Source of the DNA: Nocardia uniformis NBRC 13702
Lineage (GTDB): Bacteria; Actinomycetota; Actinomycetes; Mycobacteriales; Mycobacteriaceae
Length of the DNA stretch: 64,000 nt
Direction: 5' to 3'
Assembly: GCF_001613345.1 (NCBI RefSeq)
Contig: NZ_BDCE01000019.1
Span: 1 to 64,000, forward strand
Both the position numbers and the translations under genes were made by a program. The notes beneath the pieces are model-generated. The model was given only the letters and a program-made list of their open reading frames with translations. It was not told the DNA's origin and made no database searches. This document shows, piece after piece, positions 28,028 to 36,925 of this stretch (its first letter is position 1; the number at the start of each line of letters is the position of its first letter).

Positions 28028-28807
28028 TTAGACCCCGAAGCGGCGGTGCCGGGCCGCGTAATCACGCAGGGCGCGCAGGAAATCTGTGCGGCGGAACTCC
28101 GGCCAGTACGCCTCGGTGAACCAGATCTCCGAATACGCGCTCTGCCACAGCAGGAACCCCGACAGACGCTGTTCGCCGGAGGTGCGGATGACCAGATCCG
28201 GGTCCGGCTGGCCGGAGGTGTAGAGGTGCTGGCCGATGGCATCGACGGTAATCGACTGCACCAGATCCTCACCGGTCTCCCCGCCCGCCATCTCCTGGCG
28301 CAGCAGCGAGCGCACCGCATCGGTGATCTCCTGCCGCCCGCCGTAGCCGATGGCAACATTCACATGCACACCATCGCGGCCCTCCGTGCGCTTGGCCGCC
28401 TCGCGCAACCGCCGCGCCATATCCTCGGGCAGCTGATCCAGTGCGCCGACAATCCGGACCGTGCAATTCTGTTCCGGCGCGGACAGTTCCTCGACAACAT
28501 CGGCGATCACCTCGAAGAGCGTCTCCAGCTCCTCGGGATCGCGGCGCAGGTTCTCGGTCGAGAGCAGGTACACGGTGACCATCTCGACACCGACTTCGGC
28601 GGACCAGCCGACCAGCTCGGCGATCTTGAGCGCACCCACCCGATGCCCGTGGCTGATATCGGAGAAGCCGTTCTCCCGAGCCCAGCGACGATTGCCATCG
28701 CACATCACCGCAACATGTCGCGGATGTTGTTTGCCGGCCAACTGCTTCGTCAGCCGGGCCTCGTAGATGCGATAGGGAAAACTCCGCACCTGACTCGCAA
28801 GCTTCAC
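28028..28807 (-). CDS. Short-chain cis-prenyltransferase (Rv1086-like Z,E-FPP synthase)
   Basis: The product is 259 residues from the GTG at 28807 (VKLASQVRSFPYRIYEARLT); a GTG at 28834 is also possible. The UPP-synthase family motifs are clear: HVAVMCDGNRRWARENG, STENLRRDPEE, VNVAIGYGGRQEI and PDLVIRTSGEQRLSGFLLWQ. The last block is as I recall for Rv1086, which makes (2Z,6E)-farnesyl diphosphate, the primer for decaprenyl phosphate used in arabinogalactan and lipid II synthesis. A longer-chain product cannot be excluded from sequence alone. Confidence 0.9.
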   Translation of the reverse strand: MKLASQVRSFPYRIYEARLTKQLAGKQHPRHVAVMCDGNRRWARENGFSDISHGHRVGALKIAELVGWSAEVGVEMVTVYLLSTENLRRDPEELETLFEVIADVVEELSAPEQNCTVRIVGALDQLPEDMARRLREAAKRTEGRDGVHVNVAIGYGGRQEITDAVRSLLRQEMAGGETGEDLVQSITVDAIGQHLYTSGQPDPDLVIRTSGEQRLSGFLLWQSAYSEIWFTEAYWPEFRRTDFLRALRDYAARHRRFGV

Positions 28808-28940
28808 GGCGCTAAACAGTACGCCCCGCCGCACAGCGGCGGGCTGGCCGGGACAGCGCTCACCTACCTCCCCCGCGACTTCAGCGCCGGGCTCGAGATA
28901 CGCGCTTGCGCATTCGGCTTCCCTTCTCTTCGAGACGAAC

Positions 28941-29190
28941 GTGACGACTGATCTCGCAACGGTCGGGGTAACTCACCGGGTACGCCCAAAATCAGCTCGG
29001 CACCCGACAGCCAGCACGCGTACACAACGGTCAACGACTCTCAGCCACGCGCTGAAGTCCCGGAGAGGCGGGGGAGCTCGGGGTAACTCACCGGGTACGC
29101 CCAAAATCAGCTCGGCACCCGACAGTCGGCACGCGTACACAACGGTCAACGACTCTCAGCCGGGCGCTGAAGTCCCGGGGAGGCGGGTCA
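28941..29190 (+). repeat. Dispersed repeat family 2, copies D and E in tandem
   Basis: Two units with a 115-bp period (TCGGGGTAACTCACCGGGTA at 28963 and 29078) both end in a GGGGAGGCGGG-type block. They fill most of the intergenic region between the divergent prenyltransferase and hemolysin III genes. Confidence 0.85.
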
Positions 29191-29234
29191 GTGACCCCTA
29201 CCGCAGAGTGATGACGTGACGGGGCTGTGGGCGC

Positions 29235-29256
29235 TAACCTACGGTACCGTAGGTTA
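29235..29256. promoter_or_regulatory. 22-bp perfect palindrome before the hemolysin III gene
   Basis: The left half TAACCTACGGT (29235-29245) is followed directly by its exact reverse complement (29246-29256). It ends 3 nt before an AGGAGG ribosome-binding site and 11 nt before the start codon. It looks like a dimeric-repressor operator. It must overlap the promoter or the very short 5' leader. The cognate regulator is not identifiable here. Confidence 0.75.
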
Positions 29257-29267
29257 CTCAGGAGGTA

Positions 29268-29960
29268 ATGGTGTCGGAAACCGCGTTGCCCGCTTCCTCG
29301 GTGGGGGCTGCCGTTGAGGCGTTGATCAAACCGCGCATGCGCGGGTGGATTCATACCTGGGCGGTGGGAATCGCCGCCATCGCGGTGCTGACGCTGGTCG
29401 CGACCGCGACCACGGTGTCGGCGACGGCGACCTGGTCGACGCTCGTGTACGGGCTGACCGTCTGTGGGGTTTTCGGGGTCAGTGCCACCTATCACCGGGT
29501 GAACTGGTCCACCGATAGTGCGCGCATTCATATGAAGCGAGCCGATCACTCGATGATCTTCTTGTTCATCGCCGGGAGCTATACGCCGTTCGCACTGCTC
29601 GGGGTCGGCGGTCGGTCGGGGACGACCCTGCTCACCGTGGTGTGGGTTGGTGCGCTCGCGGGGGTCGCGCTGAAGCTGTTGTGGCCGACCGCGCCGCGAT
29701 GGGTCGGGGTTCCGCTGTATCTGCTGCTCGGGTGGGCCATCGTGCCGGTGGCCGGAACCCTCACACACAATGTGGGACTCGCGCCGATGTTGCTGCTACT
29801 CATCGGCGGCATCACCTACAGCGTGGGCGCGATCCTCTACGCGACCCGCTGGCCGGACCCGTGGCCGGAGGTCTTCGGACACCACGAGTTCTTCCATGCC
29901 GCGACGGTGGTCGCGGCGCTGTGCCATTACGTCGCGGTGTGGTTGGTCCTGCTGCACTGA
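29268..29960 (+). CDS. Hemolysin III / TrhA family membrane protein
   Basis: This 230-residue seven-helix protein of the PAQR/YqfA/TrhA type has ATYHRVNWSTDSARIHMKRADHS in segment 2-3 with the conserved His/Asp, then LFIAGSYTPFAL, and FGHHEFFHAATVVAALCHY with the C-terminal HxxxH. The family controls membrane energetics or lipid homeostasis, and cytolysis is not established for most members. AGGAGG precedes overlapping ATG (29268) and GTG (29271) codons. The strong palindrome upstream suggests dedicated regulation. Confidence 0.9.
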   Translation: MVSETALPASSVGAAVEALIKPRMRGWIHTWAVGIAAIAVLTLVATATTVSATATWSTLVYGLTVCGVFGVSATYHRVNWSTDSARIHMKRADHSMIFLFIAGSYTPFALLGVGGRSGTTLLTVVWVGALAGVALKLLWPTAPRWVGVPLYLLLGWAIVPVAGTLTHNVGLAPMLLLLIGGITYSVGAILYATRWPDPWPEVFGHHEFFHAATVVAALCHYVAVWLVLLH

Positions 29961-30051
29961 GCGCGAAATTTCACAAACGTGCACAGCGGCCCGAACAGTC
30001 TCTAAAGTCGGCTGCAAGAGCCGGACCGATTCGAGGCAGTACCAACAACCC

Positions 30052-30141
30052 ATGACAGCACCGACAGCCGCCGCGGCGACAGCGCCGATGGCCACCGCGG
30101 CGACAGGCCCAATGGCCGCCGCGACGGACGCCGTGACGTGA
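30052..30141 (+). CDS. Ala/Thr-rich 29-residue leader ORF coupled to the cyclase
   Basis: From the ATG at 30052 a 29-codon frame encodes a low-complexity Ala/Thr/Met peptide (begins MTAPTAAAATAPM). Its TGA overlaps the cyclase GTG as GTGA at 30138-30141, the classic coupling arrangement. No good ribosome-binding site precedes it, so it may be a leader, an alternative extension or chance. Confidence 0.4.
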   Translation: MTAPTAAAATAPMATAATGPMAAATDAVT

Positions 30142-31688
30142 TCAGTCGACTGATCCTGTGGGCACTGCGGTCAGGCTGGGGGTTGGCCGCCGCCGTGATG
30201 GCGTGCAATATCGCCGGACTCGGCGTCATCCTCACCGAACTGTGGCTGGCCGGATTCCTGGGCCGACTCGGGCCCAACTGGCTCATGGTCCTGGCACCCG
30301 TGGCCGTCTATCCGACCATCGGCGCATTGATCGGCATCGCGCTCGCCGTCCGTGACCGCACCCATTACTTCGGTTGGCTGGATCAGCGCCGCCGACCCAC
30401 CGAACGCGAAGCCCGGCGGCTGCTGACCCTGCCCATCGCGATTACCGCACGCGCCCTGGCCATTTGGATTCCGGGCGTGATCATCGCGGCCGCGCTGTTC
30501 GCGCATGCCACCGCGGAGCGTGACTTCCTGGTCGTACTCGCCATGTTCGTCTTCGGTGGCCTGGAATCGGCGGCGGTCACCTATCTCGTCGTGGACCGGC
30601 TCATCCGGCCCACCATCCCCACGGTCGCGGCGGTGACCGGCGGCACCACGCACTGGAGTTCCACGGTGCTGGTGCGGGTGCTGGTGACCTTCGCGGTCAC
30701 CGGAGCCGTACCGCTGCTCATGCTCATTACGGTGCTGGCCGATCCGGTATCGGATCCCAGCGACCGCATTCGCACCGGCATCTATCTCGCGGTCGTCGGA
30801 CTGTCCGCGGGCGCGGTCGCCACGGCCGCCCTGGCGCGCGCGGTTGCCACCCCAATGCACACCCTGCGCGAGGCCCTCGATCGAATCGCGCGCGGCGATC
30901 TCGATGTACAGGTGCCCATCGGCAGCGCGAGTGAGGTGGGGCGGCTGGAACATTCGGTGAACGAGATGGCCGCGAATCTGCGCGAACGCGAACGCATGCG
31001 GACGCTGTTCGGCCGCCATGTGGGCACCGAGGTGGCCGAACGCGCCCTGGCCGGAGGTGCGGCGCTGACCGGCGATATGCGGGTGGTGACGGCCCTTTTC
31101 GTGGATGTGACCGGGTCGGTGGCACTGTCCACGGAGCTGGCTCCGGGCGAATTCGTGGCCAAACTCAATCGGCTGCTGTCCATCGTGGTGGCCGCCACCG
31201 AGGACAACCACGGTCTGGTCAACAAGTTCGAGGGTGATGCGGCGCTGTGTATCTTCGGCGCACCGATCGCCCTGTCCGACAACGCCACTCCCGCCCTGCG
31301 CGCCGCCCGCCGGATTCGGGACGCGGTGGCGGCGGGCGGTGAACTCGATGTCGGTATCGGGCTGGCACGCGGTCTGGTCTTCGCGGGCGATATCGGTGCC
31401 GACACCCGGCTGGAGTTCACCGTAATCGGCGATGCCGTCAACGAGGCCGCCCGCCTCACCACCGAGGCCAAGCGGGTACAACGCCGAATCCTGGCCAGCC
31501 AGGCCGTAATCGACGCCGCCGCGGCCGATGAGCGGGCCCACTGGGCGCTGTACGAGACCATTCTGCTGCGCGGGCGCAAACAACCCACCCACTGCTGGAC
31601 CGATGGCGCGGCCACCGGCTCAGCCGTGAGCACCCCCGTCGTTCCCGAAGCGGAGCTCCTCGATCCGAAATCGCAAGTGGTCCAATAA
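30138..31688 (+). CDS. Membrane class III adenylate cyclase with HAMP domain
   Basis: This 516-residue protein has six transmembrane segments in its first 240 residues, a HAMP linker (AVATPMHTLREALDRIARGD, about 235-290), and a class III cyclase catalytic domain. Catalytic features are VTALFVDVTGSVALS with the first metal Asp, VNKFEGDAALCIFGAP with Lys and the second Asp, and FTVIGDAVNEAARLT with the transition-state Asn/Arg. The layout matches the Rv1318c-Rv1320c class. It probably makes cAMP in response to a membrane signal. Its 3' end overlaps the convergent acyltransferase gene by 69 bp. Confidence 0.93.
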   Translation: MISRLILWALRSGWGLAAAVMACNIAGLGVILTELWLAGFLGRLGPNWLMVLAPVAVYPTIGALIGIALAVRDRTHYFGWLDQRRRPTEREARRLLTLPIAITARALAIWIPGVIIAAALFAHATAERDFLVVLAMFVFGGLESAAVTYLVVDRLIRPTIPTVAAVTGGTTHWSSTVLVRVLVTFAVTGAVPLLMLITVLADPVSDPSDRIRTGIYLAVVGLSAGAVATAALARAVATPMHTLREALDRIARGDLDVQVPIGSASEVGRLEHSVNEMAANLRERERMRTLFGRHVGTEVAERALAGGAALTGDMRVVTALFVDVTGSVALSTELAPGEFVAKLNRLLSIVVAATEDNHGLVNKFEGDAALCIFGAPIALSDNATPALRAARRIRDAVAAGGELDVGIGLARGLVFAGDIGADTRLEFTVIGDAVNEAARLTTEAKRVQRRILASQAVIDAAAADERAHWALYETILLRGRKQPTHCWTDGAATGSAVSTPVVPEAELLDPKSQVVQ

Positions 31689-32306
31689 CTTTTCCGGATC
31701 GTCGAAGTCGGCGGGATCTATGGGTTGCCCGAAATGAACCGTCACCTGCTGTGAGCGATCGAACCGCTTGCCCTCGCCACGGGTGTGACGAATCGGCAAT
31801 ACCCTATCGGTGCCGGTGGTACCCACAGGAATAATCGGAATACCGCTCGCCAGAGCAAGTTTCGCGACACCCGGCTTATACGGTTCGTACTCCCCGGGCG
31901 CGACGATCCGACCCTCCGGATAGATGAGCAGCACACCCCCGTGCCGCAGAATCGTCTCCGCCTGCGATATGGCCTTCTGTCCGGACTCGGCATTGCGCCG
32001 CACCACCGGAATCTGGCCCAGCCGCCGCACCAACCACCCGACCACCGGCCACGACCACAGCTCGGCCATGGCGATGGCAACCGCGCGCCGCCGCAGGGCA
32101 CCCCACAGAAACACCGCGTCCAACATCGAAATGTGGTTACCGGCCACAATCACCGGACCGGTCTTCGGCACCATCGCACGCCCGATCACGGTAACGCGCA
32201 CGAACTTCGACCAGGCCAATCCACGCAATACCCGGCGCACCACCTTGGTGGTCACCCAGGCCCGCTTACCCAGCCCCTTCGGCCGCCGCGCCGATTCGCT
32301 ACCCAT
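31620..32306 (-). CDS. 1-acyl-sn-glycerol-3-phosphate acyltransferase (PlsC family)
   Basis: The product is 228 residues from the ATG at 32306 (MGSESARRPKGLGKRAW). The acyltransferase motifs are NHISMLDAVF (HX4D catalytic pair), IPVVRRNAESG, LLIYPEGRIVAPG and GIPIIPVG. It transfers the second acyl chain to lysophosphatidic acid in phospholipid and triacylglycerol synthesis. The C-terminus overlaps the end of the cyclase gene on the other strand. Paralogues are common in mycolata, so the exact acceptor is uncertain. Confidence 0.92.
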   Translation of the reverse strand: MGSESARRPKGLGKRAWVTTKVVRRVLRGLAWSKFVRVTVIGRAMVPKTGPVIVAGNHISMLDAVFLWGALRRRAVAIAMAELWSWPVVGWLVRRLGQIPVVRRNAESGQKAISQAETILRHGGVLLIYPEGRIVAPGEYEPYKPGVAKLALASGIPIIPVGTTGTDRVLPIRHTRGEGKRFDRSQQVTVHFGQPIDPADFDDPEKLLDHLRFRIEELRFGNDGGAHG

Positions 32307-32837
32307 CGATTTCCCCTCGCCAGATCGCCGCACCGCTGAATACTCGCACCGCGCCATCCCCCACGGCACCGCAGTCTCACGTCACCTCGAGCGGGTTTCT
32401 ACTCAGCGATGGCTCGCACCCGGCCGATTCGGACGCGGCCGGGTAGCTTTCGGCCGCCGCCCCACCGACGGACGGCCGTTCAACGCTCGCGAAATATCGA
32501 CTCGATTGGGCGGGGCGAATACCCCGGCCCGGCGACTACTGGTCATGTAGCCGCGTCGCTTCCAACATCCCGCCGCACTTCGGTTGCGGCGAGTCGGTAC
32601 AGCGCGAATACAAGATGAGCGTCGACATGCTCGCCGACTGTAGGACTCGCGCGGCGAGGGGGCAATGGATTATGGCCGCGACAGCCTGATCGCCCGACAC
32701 CACGTCTCGAGGACAGCCTCGCTGCCGCCCAGGCATTCGATACCGATAGTCCGCCGTCGGCTCATACCGCTGAGTGAGGAGCAATCGATACTCAGGGGTG
32801 ATCCGCCGATCGGCCCGTCCGCCGCAGAGTCGAGGGC
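32307..32837. other. Stretch without a recognisable gene
   Basis: This 530-bp region separates the acyltransferase start from the membrane-protein gene. Frames are short, with no ribosome-binding sites or motifs. No repeat of either dispersed family is present. Confidence 0.5.
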
Positions 32838-33320
32838 ATGATCGAAGGTTCGCTTCCTCGGCTCGCGGCAATGCCCGAGCCTAAGCCGCCTCGCGTGGTT
32901 TCCATTGCGCTGCAAGCCATCTTGATCGCGGTCTGCTGTGGCGTGGGCGAGACAGTGCTCCGCGCCGCACTCATGCTCGACCGTCCCGACGCGGACGTGG
33001 TCGGCCTCCTACCCATACTGGCGATTCGAGTGGCGATCTACCTGGCCGTCGTCGCCGCCGCCTTCCGGATGGCAGCCGGAGCCCAATGGGCACGTTGGAC
33101 GCTCATTATCGGCCTGGGTACCGTCGGCCTTGCCTCACTCGTCGCCGACCCGCTGAGCGCCGCGCTCACCGCACCGCACCTCGGCGATCTGGAGGTGAAC
33201 TGGACGGCGGAATCGCTGGTGCTGGCACAATTTCGCATCGTGCACATTGTGGCGGTACTCATCGCGGTGCCCGCCATGCTCCGCGCCGGGGCGCACTTCC
33301 GCTCGGCGCCGAAGCCCTGA
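32838..33320 (+). CDS. Four-helix membrane protein, unknown function
   Basis: This 160-residue protein has about four hydrophobic helices (roughly residues 20-46, 53-77, 82-105 and 131-149), including VVSIALQAILIAVCCGVGET and FRIVHIVAVLIAVPAMLRAG. No family was recognised. The ATG at 32838 or at 32871 (MPEPKPPRVV) could be used. It is followed by a palindromic repeat and a convergent gene. Confidence 0.6.
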   Translation: MIEGSLPRLAAMPEPKPPRVVSIALQAILIAVCCGVGETVLRAALMLDRPDADVVGLLPILAIRVAIYLAVVAAAFRMAAGAQWARWTLIIGLGTVGLASLVADPLSAALTAPHLGDLEVNWTAESLVLAQFRIVHIVAVLIAVPAMLRAGAHFRSAPKP

Positions 33321-33426
33321 CCTACGCCGTGCGGACCGGCGGCAGCGAACATCGATCGCCGCCGCCCGGTATCCACCAGGCATAAGCGAGCCAGGCTCGT
33401 CATCCCGTCCAGGCCACCCGCAACCC

Positions 33427-33458
33427 GTCATCCCGGCGCGCTTTTGGCCGGGATCCAC
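33427..33458 (+). repeat. Palindromic repeat family 1, single arm
   Basis: One 32-nt arm, GTCATCCCGGCGCGCTTTTG then GCCGGGATCCAC, lies between the convergent ends of the four-helix membrane protein gene and the DUF255 gene. Confidence 0.85.
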
Positions 33459-33532
33459 GCCCGGTGCAGCGAAGAGGCGAGCAGGCCCGGCGGAACAGGC
33501 CGATAGAGCGGGCCACGCCTGTGCAGGCGAAC

Positions 33533-35596
33533 TCAGTCGCGGGTGGGCGCGAGGGACTGACGGAGGGCGTTCGCCGAGGTGACAGGCAGGTCGCAGACCG
33601 AGCCGCGGCAGACGTAGGCGGCCGAGTGGCCGTCGACCGGATGGCGGTTGGCCAGCAGGGGCGCCGAATCGGCTACTCCGGTGACGACAACCGCGCCGCC
33701 CGGTGCGAATTCCCTTGCGGTGACCGCCAATCCGGCGGCATCGCCTTCGCTGTCATCGTCGGACACGACGATCGCCACCTGGATCGGGCCCTGGACGGCG
33801 GCTTCGGCGACGGTCAGCCAGTGCCCCGCCGACCGCGGCGCTCGGGCCAGGGCGATCGCACCGCGGTTCAGGGTGCGGTCGGCGAGATCGCGGTAGCGCA
33901 GCGCACGATCTGGATCACTGAGGGCGGATGCGGTGAGCAGGGCCTCGGCCATGGCGGAAGTGCCGGCGGGGGTGGCGCCGTCGAGAGGGTCACGGGGGCG
34001 CGCCACCAGGGTTTCGGCATCGTCGGCGGTATCGAACCAACTGCCGGGGGCCTCCGGATCCGCGAAGTGGGTAATGGCCGCGTCCAGGATGCGCTGCGCC
34101 GGTGTGAGCCAATCGGTTTCGCTGGAGATCTGATGCAGGGCGAGCAAACCGGTCGTGAGCCAGGCGTAATCCTCCAGCACACCGGGCGCGGTACCCGCGG
34201 CACCGCCGAGCGATGCGCGCAGCACTCGGTCGCCGACCACATGCTCATCGAGCAGGAACCGGGCACACCGCACCGCCGCGGACATCCAATCCGCGCGGGA
34301 ATGCCTGGCTCCGGCTTCGGCGAGAGCGGTAATCGCCATGCCGTTCCAGGCGGTCACCACCTTGTCGTCGCGTTCGGGCTGCGGACGCTGGGCACGAGCG
34401 GTGCGCAGCACCGCGCGGATACGTTCCAGGCGTTCGTATTCGCCCGCTCGCGGATCGCGGTAGCGGGTGAGCACCGAGGTGCCGTGTTCGAAGGTGCCCG
34501 CCGTGGTGACACCGAAAAGCTCTGCGGCCCAAGCACCGTCGGTGGGACCGAGAATCCCGATGAACTCGCTGGGCGTCCACACGTAGGTGGCGCCCTCCAC
34601 ACCGGGCTGCCCCGGTGCCACATGGGTGTCGGCATCGAGCGCGGAGGCGAATCCACCGGTATCGGTACCGAGGTCGTCGATGAGGAATTCCGCGGTCTCC
34701 CGGGCGATCCGCAACGGCAGCGATTCGACCGCCCCCGCGGGAACTCGTTGCGCGAGATGCGCGTACGCCCGCAGCAGCAGCGCATTGTCGTAGAGCATTT
34801 TCTCGAAATGCGGCACCACCCAGGCGGCATCCACCGAGTAGCGCGAGAATCCCCCGCGCAGTTGGTCATAGATCCCCCCACGCGCCATGGTCTCGGCCGT
34901 GAACGACACCGCGTGCAGCACCTGCTCATCACCGGTGCGCTCGTACCCCCGCAGCAGCCCTTCCAGCAACGCCGACGGCGGGAATTTGGGCGCACCGCCG
35001 AACCCGCCCCGTTCGGCGTCCAGATCCCCCAGCACCGCCGCCACCGCATGATCGAGCAGCTCCGCACTCACCGCCACCGAGCTATCGGGCAGCCCCGCGG
35101 ACTGCTGCCGCAGCGCATCCGCCACCTGCGCCGCCGCCTGACTCACCTCATCGCGGCGATTCCGCCACGTCTCCCCCACCGCGGTCAGCAACTGCGAAAA
35201 CGACGGCATCCCATGCCGCGGCGTCTTCGGATAGTAGGTACCGCAGTAGAACGGCTCCCCTTCCGGAGTCAGGAAGCAGGTCATCGGCCAACCCCCCTGC
35301 CCGGTCATGGCAACCGTCGACGCCATGTACACCGCGTCCAGGTCGGGCCGCTCCTCCCGATCCACCTTGATACACACGTAGTTCTCGTTCATGAGCGCCG
35401 CAGTGGCCTCATCCTCGAAGGACTCGTGCGCCATAACATGACACCAATGGCAGGACGCGTACCCGATGGACAGCAGAATCGGCACATCCCGCGCCGCGGC
35501 CTCCGCCAATGCCTCGACGTCCCACTCCCGCCAGTGCACCGGATTGTCGGCGTGCTGACGCAGATACGGAGATGTAGCGTTCCGAAGCCGATTCAT
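33533..35596 (-). CDS. Thioredoxin-fold DUF255 protein (YyaL/Spata20-like)
   Basis: This 687-residue protein opens MNRLRNATSPYLRQHADNPV and has the thioredoxin-like active site SIGYASCHWCHVMAHESFED (CHWC) near residue 50, then GQGGWPMTCFLTPEGEPF. A long six-hairpin-glycosidase-like alpha/alpha domain follows. The biochemical role of the family is unclear; redox or carbohydrate-linked functions are proposed. By recalled synteny it corresponds to Rv1084. Its upstream neighbour in mycobacteria (Rv1083) is here 28 kb away, at 63672. Confidence 0.92.
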   Translation of the reverse strand: MNRLRNATSPYLRQHADNPVHWREWDVEALAEAAARDVPILLSIGYASCHWCHVMAHESFEDEATAALMNENYVCIKVDREERPDLDAVYMASTVAMTGQGGWPMTCFLTPEGEPFYCGTYYPKTPRHGMPSFSQLLTAVGETWRNRRDEVSQAAAQVADALRQQSAGLPDSSVAVSAELLDHAVAAVLGDLDAERGGFGGAPKFPPSALLEGLLRGYERTGDEQVLHAVSFTAETMARGGIYDQLRGGFSRYSVDAAWVVPHFEKMLYDNALLLRAYAHLAQRVPAGAVESLPLRIARETAEFLIDDLGTDTGGFASALDADTHVAPGQPGVEGATYVWTPSEFIGILGPTDGAWAAELFGVTTAGTFEHGTSVLTRYRDPRAGEYERLERIRAVLRTARAQRPQPERDDKVVTAWNGMAITALAEAGARHSRADWMSAAVRCARFLLDEHVVGDRVLRASLGGAAGTAPGVLEDYAWLTTGLLALHQISSETDWLTPAQRILDAAITHFADPEAPGSWFDTADDAETLVARPRDPLDGATPAGTSAMAEALLTASALSDPDRALRYRDLADRTLNRGAIALARAPRSAGHWLTVAEAAVQGPIQVAIVVSDDDSEGDAAGLAVTAREFAPGGAVVVTGVADSAPLLANRHPVDGHSAAYVCRGSVCDLPVTSANALRQSLAPTRD

Positions 35597-35761
35597 GCCT
35601 ACACCGTCTCACAAGACCCCTCAGATCCAGGTAGCGATGCGGCACGAACTCGGAAGCATCCACCAACGAGGTCGCTGCATCGAGTCGGCCCTGGACGAGC
35701 GGAGACACGCCACCAGTTCGCCCGCGCCCGAGCCATCCGGGCGCGATACACAACGAATGTT

Positions 35762-35797
35762 GGTCAAATGATCGGCATTAGTTTCGGCAGATGATCA
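35762..35797 (+). repeat. Iteron pair of the COG1373 ATPase type, locus 1
   Basis: CGGCAGATGATCA (35785-35797) is preceded exactly 23 bp upstream by a diverged copy, GGTCAAATGATCG (35762-35774). The ATPase remnant begins immediately afterwards. The same core with a 23-bp period occurs at 37718-37778 and 39811-39847. Confidence 0.65.
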
Positions 35798-35991
35798 AGT
35801 GTGAGCTACGATCGACCACTGAACTCTTTCCACTCTTGCAAGGCGAGATCACCAGCGAGCCCGACGGATTCGTCGATGCGGCCTTCGCCCACGGCCACCG
35901 GATACAGACGAACCCAGCAGAGTTCCGCCGCCGCGACTACCTCGCGCTGACTGCCCGGGGCGGCTATCCCGACTCGACGACGGACCAACAC
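35791..35991 (+). pseudogene. Internal fragment of a COG1373 (DUF4143) ATPase
   Basis: The frame reads TELFPLLQGEITSEPDGFVD, then AAFAHGHRIQ and RRRDYLALTARGGYPD. This matches IELWPFSQGEIDGAADRFVD and AEYAERVVRGGFPE, about residues 129-184 of the intact ATPase at 37832. Walker motifs and the C-terminal domain are absent, and the frame decays after about 35990. It is a degraded second copy. Confidence 0.75.
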
Positions 35992-36121
35992 CCTCGATCA
36001 GACGGCGGAACGGCGCGATCGCAGCCAGGTAGGCCAGCCGTCCCGTCGTCATCCATGTCCGGTTCAGCAGTGACGCCGAGACCGAGGAACGGCTGGTCCC
36101 GAAGGCGGTCGTCACGGTTTC
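35992..36121. other. Decayed tail after the ATPase fragment
   Basis: About 130 bp continues past the fragment. A frame near 36052-36118 reads VIHVRFSSDAETEERLVPKA, which looks protein-like but was not identified. It ends at the aminotransferase gene. Confidence 0.35.
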
Positions 36122-36925
36122 CTATGGCTCGAGGAGTGTTTCGGCGTCATAGGCTCGGTGCAGCAGCTCGACGAACGTTTCTGTCTCGGAAAAAGAGGCC
36201 GAGTCGATTCGGTGTACCGCGATGCCCGGCGTCCACGAGTTCATGACCACCGCACCGGACAGCGCCGAGAGGTCCGACAGGCGGATTTCCTGGTCACGTT
36301 GGGCAACTCCGAGCCGTTCGAGCTGCCTGCGCACTATTCCCATCGTGGTGCCGCGCAACATATCCGCCGTCGGCCACACCACCGCGGTCCCATCCCAGAA
36401 GGCCAGATTCCAGATGGATGCCTCACTGAACCGACCATGACGGTCGAGGAACGCGGTATCGTCGAAACCCTTCCCGACGGCCTCACGCAGGTAGTACGTC
36501 TTGGCCACCTCGCCGACGTGCTTCACGGTGGGCAGGACCCGCTCGTGCTCGATCGCCGCGAGCGCGAGCGGACCGTCCGGCCCCGACGAGGCAGGTCCGG
36601 TCCGAATCAGCACCTCGGGCTCGATATCGGTTCCGGCGACAGTGAATTCGCCTGCCGGTGAGTACACCGTCACGGTCAACGACAGGTCGGCCGGACCGTC
36701 CGCGAGTGCGGTCCGCAGATACGCCCGGATCTGCTCGTCCGGCAATGCACGGTCGAACATCCGCGCCGACGCATTCCGCAGCCGCTCCAGATGCAGGTCG
36801 AGTCCGCGAATCCGGCCGTCCCGCACTTGCATAGCGGTGAAGTGGGCGTACCCGGCGAAGGCAAGCGGAGCCAAGTCCTGGGCAGTCGCGGAGCGGCCAT
36901 TGCGGTGAGCAACAAAGGAGGTCAT
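36122..36925 (-). CDS. Class IV aminotransferase-family PLP protein
   Basis: The product is 267 residues from the ATG at 36925, preceded by AAAGGAGGTC-type spacing on the opposite strand reading. The D-amino-acid/branched-chain aminotransferase fold is indicated by the lysine-containing segment VKHVGEVAKTYYLREAVGKG, DDTAFLDRHGRFSEASIWNL and the C-terminal TTMGIVRRQLERLG. Members include aminodeoxychorismate lyase and D-Ala and branched-chain transaminases. The substrate cannot be chosen from sequence alone. It lies at the left end of the accessory block. Confidence 0.85.
   Translation of the reverse strand: MTSFVAHRNGRSATAQDLAPLAFAGYAHFTAMQVRDGRIRGLDLHLERLRNASARMFDRALPDEQIRAYLRTALADGPADLSLTVTVYSPAGEFTVAGTDIEPEVLIRTGPASSGPDGPLALAAIEHERVLPTVKHVGEVAKTYYLREAVGKGFDDTAFLDRHGRFSEASIWNLAFWDGTAVVWPTADMLRGTTMGIVRRQLERLGVAQRDQEIRLSDLSALSGAVVMNSWTPGIAVHRIDSASFSETETFVELLHRAYDAETLLEP

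Noticed and set aside
33464..35794. 776-residue frame on the + strand
   Set aside because: It is antisense to the well-supported DUF255 gene. The long open frame reflects high GC at third positions, and its sequence is His/Arg/Gly-rich without domains.
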